From: Asparagopsis taxiformis
Taxonomy: Eukaryota; Rhodophyta; Florideophyceae; Bonnemaisoniales; Bonnemaisoniaceae
Assembly (NCBI GenBank): GCA_030407315.1
Contig: JALQPE010002409.1
Coordinates: 1-64,000, forward strand
DNA length: 64,000 nt
Direction: 5' to 3'
Positions 60,301 through 64,000 of this stretch are shown here, in pieces. The notes under the pieces were generated by a model that worked only from the letters and a program-made list of their open reading frames with translations, made no database searches and had not been told where the DNA came from. Numbering within the stretch: the first letter of the stretch is position 1; each line of letters begins with the position of its first letter. A program made the translations under genes and the position numbers.

Positions 60301-61389
60301 ATGCCATCATGGTTTTCGTCATTGAGAAATCAATATTTCTCGAAAGCACTACGGACAATGCTGACTCACAACGCATTCCGGAACGAGCACTCCTCAAGAA
60401 TGGTACACATGAAACAGCGTTGCAACTACACAGCTGTGTCCCAATCACCAGTTCGCTGGGCAGTTGAAGTCGCAGAGGACGGAACACGTCTGGACCGATT
60501 TATCAAACGGCACGCACCCGGCCTTCCACCCGGACTGATCCAGCGACTGATTCGCAAACGGCGGGTTCTGGTCGACGACGTGCCGGCAATTCGCAACGCG
60601 CATCCGGTGCGAACCGGGGACGTGGTGGAGCTACCGGGGGAGATCAAGCTGGGTCTAGATCGAGGGAAGAAGAAACCGAAAGCGGACGACGTATCTCTCG
60701 CGGAGGCTGCCGAGGTGCGTAGCTGGATACTGCATCGGGACGCACGATGCGTGGTGTTGAACAAGCCGGCGGGGCTACCCGTGCAGGGCGGGACGGGTGT
60801 AGGACGACATGTCGAAGAGCTGCTTTGCGGATTGGGCAGCGGGAGGTATCGGCTGGTCCATAGGCTGGATAAGGAGGTGTCGGGCGCGATGGTTGTCGCG
60901 AGAGATGTCGGCGCGGCAGGGCTTTTGGCGGAGCATTTTCGATCGAGATGTGTGCGTAAGGTTTATTGGGGTCTGGTTGTGGGTCGGCCGAGGAATTCGG
61001 CTGGCGTTATCGAGCTGGAAATTGAGGGAAAGCGCGCGAGGACAAAGTATCGTACGATTCTGGAATTGGATTCGCATTATTGTTGGTTGGAGTTTGAACC
61101 GACAACGGGTCGGAAACATCAGTTGAGAATTCATTGCGCGGAGGGACTTGGAACGCCGCTGATGGGCGATGATAAGTATGGCGGTGTGGATATTGGAACA
61201 GGGGGTGGTGGGATTTTAGCAGGGGCTGGATTACATCTCATGTCGAGAGAAATCGAGTTTCCCAAGCTGACGATGTTGCACGGAAGCGGCAGGAAGGGTA
61301 GCAAAGGGTTTATTCGGGTGCAGGCACCGTTGCCGGCACATATGAAGGACACTTGGAAAAGGTTTGGTCTTGACGAACGATTGGCATAA
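60301..61389 (+). CDS. RluA-family RNA pseudouridine synthase with S4 domain
   Basis: 362 aa. The first ~50 residues are basic and hydroxylated (SLRNQYFSKALRTMLTHNAF) and look like a mitochondrial or plastid leader. An S4 RNA-binding domain follows (about 53-117): DGTRLDRFIKRHAPGLPPGL ... RKRRVLVDDV. The catalytic domain carries HRLDKEVSGAMVVAR near residue 186; the Asp of HRLDK is the family's catalytic residue that converts uridine to pseudouridine in rRNA or tRNA. Later YRTILEL, GRKHQLRIH and PLMGDDKYGG are typical. Position and substrate of the modification are unknown; organellar rRNA is likely from the leader. Confidence 0.9.
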   Translation: MPSWFSSLRNQYFSKALRTMLTHNAFRNEHSSRMVHMKQRCNYTAVSQSPVRWAVEVAEDGTRLDRFIKRHAPGLPPGLIQRLIRKRRVLVDDVPAIRNAHPVRTGDVVELPGEIKLGLDRGKKKPKADDVSLAEAAEVRSWILHRDARCVVLNKPAGLPVQGGTGVGRHVEELLCGLGSGRYRLVHRLDKEVSGAMVVARDVGAAGLLAEHFRSRCVRKVYWGLVVGRPRNSAGVIELEIEGKRARTKYRTILELDSHYCWLEFEPTTGRKHQLRIHCAEGLGTPLMGDDKYGGVDIGTGGGGILAGAGLHLMSREIEFPKLTMLHGSGRKGSKGFIRVQAPLPAHMKDTWKRFGLDERLA

Positions 61390-61586
61390 AAGTTTGGGAT
61401 ATTTTGAAAATCAAAGCGCAGCTCGCGACAAAATCTCCAGCTACACCCAACCGTCATTGGTTGCATTCCGGCAGCCAAAATACCCTTCTCAACCTCTACT
61501 TTTCAACTTTGCCCAACACCAATTCCGCATATCCTCTCATCCACTCAACTCATCGCTATCCCCCACCGACCCATCCATCGCACAAC

Positions 61587-62483
61587 ATGGCATTCGTGTC
61601 CTCTCTGCCCGTGACAGCGCGTCCAGCGCCGCTCGCGACGCGCACCTCTCTGACCGGCGCATCGGTGAGCGCCGCGACGGCGTCGAGCGCGGGCGTCGTT
61701 CGCATGGGATACGGCGACTATTCCTACACAAACGACAAGACAAAGGGCCATGTCGGCCAATACTACGTCGACAAATTCCGCATCGCGTCTGATTTCTCGC
61801 GCGGTGCGCCAGCCACTCTTGCGGACGCGCCGCTCGGTCGCAACATCAAGGGCGGAAAATTGGTGCCCATCGAGGGCATCCCGCAGGAAATGGACCCGGC
61901 ATTACCGCCATTCGACCCCAATGTCGCGCCGGACCCGCGCATCGCTGAGGCCGAAGGCGCCGTCTACCCGTGGGACGTCAACTATGTCGACCCGCAGTTC
62001 GCCGCCGATACATACGCCGATCTTGACGACGATGAATTGTCCGCGACCGCCCTCGCCGAGTTTCGCGGTTCGATGATCTCCTCCAGAACTGCCGCATTGT
62101 CCGCGATGGACTTTGGCGCCGTGGCCCGTGTTAATAGGATTAAGGGCGGCATGGATGAGAGGTATTTGTTGACGCTGGATGGCGCGCTCGATGTGAGGTA
62201 CGCAAAGGCACAGAAGGTGGCCAGTCCGATGACGTTTACGCCGACCGGTCAGCCCCAGACAGAGATTCCAGGCATCCCGTATCTCGGCTCGGTGGGCGCT
62301 CTTGATCTCAAGTCCAAGCCGGGAGATAGTGTCGCGTTCTGGGGTAGTCAGGAGGTCAAGGATAGGCCGTATAAGAAGCCTTCTGGTGCCTCGACTCCCG
62401 ATTTGCCGTACAATACCAGCGCCTCGCTCGAGGAAATGCAGAGCGCACAGGAGGCGCGCGGTCTGTTGCCTTCTTCCGAGTAG
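61587..62483 (+). CDS. Plastid-targeted, Cys-free protein resembling rhodophyte phycobilisome-associated proteins
   Basis: 298 aa from ATG 61587, the first ATG in a clean pyrimidine-rich leader context (CCCACCGACCCATCCATCGC). Residues 1-39 (MAFVSSLPVTARPAPLATR ... GVVRM) are Ala/Ser/Thr/Arg-rich with an early Phe, as in primary-plastid transit peptides; cleavage before MGYGDYS is likely. The mature part begins GYGDYSYTNDKTKGHVGQYY and is rich in Asp/Pro/Tyr (DPNVAPDPRI, YPWDVNYVDPQF, TYADLDDDELSATALAEFRG). There is no Cys, so it cannot bind bilin through thioether. No pfam00427 linker domain is evident. The resemblance to red-algal phycobilisome-associated (LPP-type, mostly extended) proteins is from memory of style, not an alignment. 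Codon use is GC-rich and biased, as for an abundant protein. Confidence 0.45.
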   Translation: MAFVSSLPVTARPAPLATRTSLTGASVSAATASSAGVVRMGYGDYSYTNDKTKGHVGQYYVDKFRIASDFSRGAPATLADAPLGRNIKGGKLVPIEGIPQEMDPALPPFDPNVAPDPRIAEAEGAVYPWDVNYVDPQFAADTYADLDDDELSATALAEFRGSMISSRTAALSAMDFGAVARVNRIKGGMDERYLLTLDGALDVRYAKAQKVASPMTFTPTGQPQTEIPGIPYLGSVGALDLKSKPGDSVAFWGSQEVKDRPYKKPSGASTPDLPYNTSASLEEMQSAQEARGLLPSSE

Positions 62484-62816
62484 AAAGCTTTGTCTATTAA
62501 AATAGTCTTTACCACCGTTGCGTTTTTATAGCGAGTTTGTTGGCATTTGATAGGGTGTGCGGTGGTCGCCGAGTTGGTACCGTACGTACAACGTTGATCT
62601 CGTCGGCAGTTTAAAAACGGTGAATTATTGCGCGGATTTGGATTTGTACGTTTCGATCTCGTCGATACTGGCGTGCAATCCGATCAATCGATCGATTGCT
62701 GTTAAACTATCGCGCTAATCAAAAAGCAAAGTTTGGAACAACTCACAGGCCTGCGTTGCAGTTTTATCTCACTACGTCACTTGATATTTCTCAATCGCAC
62801 AGGCTGTGAAGTGGCA
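62484..62816. promoter_or_regulatory. Intergenic between plastid protein and CX9C protein
   Basis: 333 bp holding the 3' end of one gene and the promoter of the next, with a TTAAAATAG-like stretch after the first stop. No gene recognised. Confidence 0.45.
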
Positions 62817-63011
62817 ATGACGTCTTCAAACGCCGGATTTAAGAAATTGCTCGACGAGAACCCCTGCAAGGAACAGTACAAGGCCAGTCTCGCGTGTCTC
62901 GATCGCGCACATTCCAAGGCTGATTGCCAGCCTTTCTTCGATGACTACAAGGATTGCATGAAAAAATGGAAGCAAAAGGTACGAGAAGAGCGTCTGGCGC
63001 AACGCAAGTAA
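62817..63011 (+). CDS. Small twin CX9C protein (COX23/CHCHD7-like)
   Basis: 64 aa from ATG 62817 (MTSSNAGFKKLLDENPC). Two Cys-x9-Cys pairs, CKEQYKASLAC and CQPFFDDYKDC, form the antiparallel helix hairpin of mitochondrial intermembrane-space proteins imported by Mia40. The NPC start and YKASLACLDR...FFDDYKDCMKKW fit COX23/CHCHD7, which supports cytochrome c oxidase assembly. An upstream in-frame ATG at 62733 would add 28 residues with no family match. Confidence 0.85.
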   Translation: MTSSNAGFKKLLDENPCKEQYKASLACLDRAHSKADCQPFFDDYKDCMKKWKQKVREERLAQRK

Positions 63012-63078
63012 TCACGCTGCAGCCGTTGCCCACAATACCATGCTATCCATAGCGTGGTGTAGAGACGTAAACAGACGG

Positions 63079-63927
63079 TCAAAAGCACGTCGACCATTTT
63101 CTTGAAAACGATCTCGGTAACTTTGTAGATTTTCGTCGATTCTCCACACTGTTTTCATTGCCATGGCTCTTCTTGGAGCCGATCAACTTTGCCTTTTCAG
63201 TTGCCGAAGCAGCAGCAGCACTTCCCTTCAAATTGCCATCCAACCGTCTCAGAATCCTCAACGACGTCGTCCGTGCGGCACGATTGCTCCTCACCGCGTC
63301 ATTCTTTCCATCACCAGTCACACCAGCGGGCACAGCATGTCTATCCGGAGCGCGCGTGGACGCGCGTCCCGAGTCGTTATAAACAATCTGCAATCTATCC
63401 ACAGACAGCTCTCTCTCCGTCGGCTTCATGTCCTGCAGGGCGCGATCGCGCTCGTGGAAGCCCTGGACAGAGGTCGGGGAGCGACTGGCGCCGTTGGAGT
63501 CTCTGAGCACACCGGAGAGACGCGCCTTGAGCGAGGCGTTCTCCTCAAGCGCCATGGTGAGCTGGGCGCGTGCTCCGCGGCGAAACTCCTGAAAATCATG
63601 GTCGATGCGCTGCACTTCCTGCAGCGCGTCCTGCAGTTTCTGGCGCAAACTGAGCTCGCTCTTCTCCTTGGTGAGGTTGGCGCGGCGCTGGATGCGCGCG
63701 CGGTCGGCGCGATGGCGCTCCAGCAGGTCGCGCAGCTTCTCGTCGCGACTGGCGGGGTGGATGTCCGGCGTCGAGATAGAGCGGCCCTGCGAGTGCGTCT
63801 GCGGCTTGGCGGCCACAGCGGGCGCAGGCGCGGCGCGACTCGGCAGCGAGTTGGTTTTGGTGGGCGGATGCGCAGATGGCGGGATTTGGCAGAAGAGGTC
63901 GGTGAGCGGGTTGACTTTACGATCCAT
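63079..63927 (-). CDS. Coiled-coil protein, unknown
   Basis: 282 aa from ATG 63927 (MDRKVNPLTDLF); the in-frame GTG at 63948 is unlikely. Residues about 75-165 are coiled coil (LERHRADRARIQRRANLTKE, then QKLQDALQEVQRIDHDFQEF). The N-terminal third is Pro/Ala-rich and the C-terminal third basic and Ser-rich. No domain recognised. Convergent with the CX9C gene (67 bp between stops). The start lies close to the window edge, but the gene appears complete. Confidence 0.6.
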   Translation of the reverse strand: MDRKVNPLTDLFCQIPPSAHPPTKTNSLPSRAAPAPAVAAKPQTHSQGRSISTPDIHPASRDEKLRDLLERHRADRARIQRRANLTKEKSELSLRQKLQDALQEVQRIDHDFQEFRRGARAQLTMALEENASLKARLSGVLRDSNGASRSPTSVQGFHERDRALQDMKPTERELSVDRLQIVYNDSGRASTRAPDRHAVPAGVTGDGKNDAVRSNRAARTTSLRILRRLDGNLKGSAAAASATEKAKLIGSKKSHGNENSVENRRKSTKLPRSFSRKWSTCF

Positions 63928-64000
63928 AGTGAAAGACGTCTGCTGCACGGGTGGCGCGTCGCGTGGCGTGGCGTAGCGTTGCGTTGCGTCGGGTGCGCGT

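Noticed and set aside
61587..62483. Phycoerythrin gamma subunit
   Set aside because: Gamma subunits are Cys-rich for bilin attachment; this protein has no Cys.

Overview
The window reads as nuclear DNA of a unicellular photosynthetic eukaryote, most likely a red alga. The genes are typical eukaryotic ones: TOR kinase, coatomer beta, DNA polymerase zeta, a TMF golgin, Spb4, a RecQ1-like helicase and a twin CX9C protein. They are long, dense and nearly intron-free. One gene (61587-62483) encodes a Cys-free protein with a plastid-type leader that resembles rhodophyte phycobilisome-associated proteins. The red-alga assignment is inference; the window contains no rRNA or plastid marker. Only three genes needed introns (TOR 87 bp; the ADP-ribose/CDP-alcohol diphosphatase 79 bp; REV3 two introns around a predicted 17-nt micro-exon), all with GT-AG borders.

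Layout. Bases 1-14,200 are accessory DNA. They hold a decayed cut-and-paste-type transposase (about 20-1855, +), decayed coding remains on the minus strand (2094-4216), and a 4.15-kb unit (about 4447-8598) bounded by ~200-bp inverted repeats. The only gene in that unit reads, through several frame breaks, as a beta-class N4/N6 DNA methyltransferase joined to a C-terminal SET domain. Further copies of the terminal repeat, a ~384-bp tandem array, a Gly-codon repeat with a 43-bp palindrome, a purine-skewed block and a GGACGTCC-rich repeat lie between 8,400 and 12,250. One long intact ORF of unknown function (12638-14173, -) is embedded there. Bases 14,200-19,590 hold a gag-protease remnant of an LTR-type retroelement (16346-17874, -) and otherwise nothing recognised.

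From 19,594 to the end the window is ordinary core genome in alternating orientation: SAP-like protein (-), RecQ1-like (+), TMF golgin (+), Mediator-1-like (-), coatomer beta (-), PWWP/TFIIS-N protein (+), PDXDC1-like (-), Spb4 (+), mercaptopyruvate sulfurtransferase (-), YbaK-like deacylase (+), TOR (+), ADPRM (-), NOL12/Rrp17 (-), REV3 (-), RluA-type pseudouridine synthase (+), plastid protein (+), CX9C protein (+), coiled-coil protein (-). Several pairs converge with under 100 bp between stop codons. The genes do not form a pathway cluster. Recurrent themes are genome maintenance (RecQ, REV3), ribosome biogenesis (Spb4, NOL12), secretory traffic (TMF, COPB1) and growth control (TOR).

The most unusual object is the inverted-repeat-bounded DNA-methyltransferase/SET unit. 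It looks like a mobile or formerly mobile carrier of two chromatin-marking domains, and no transposase is recognisable inside it.
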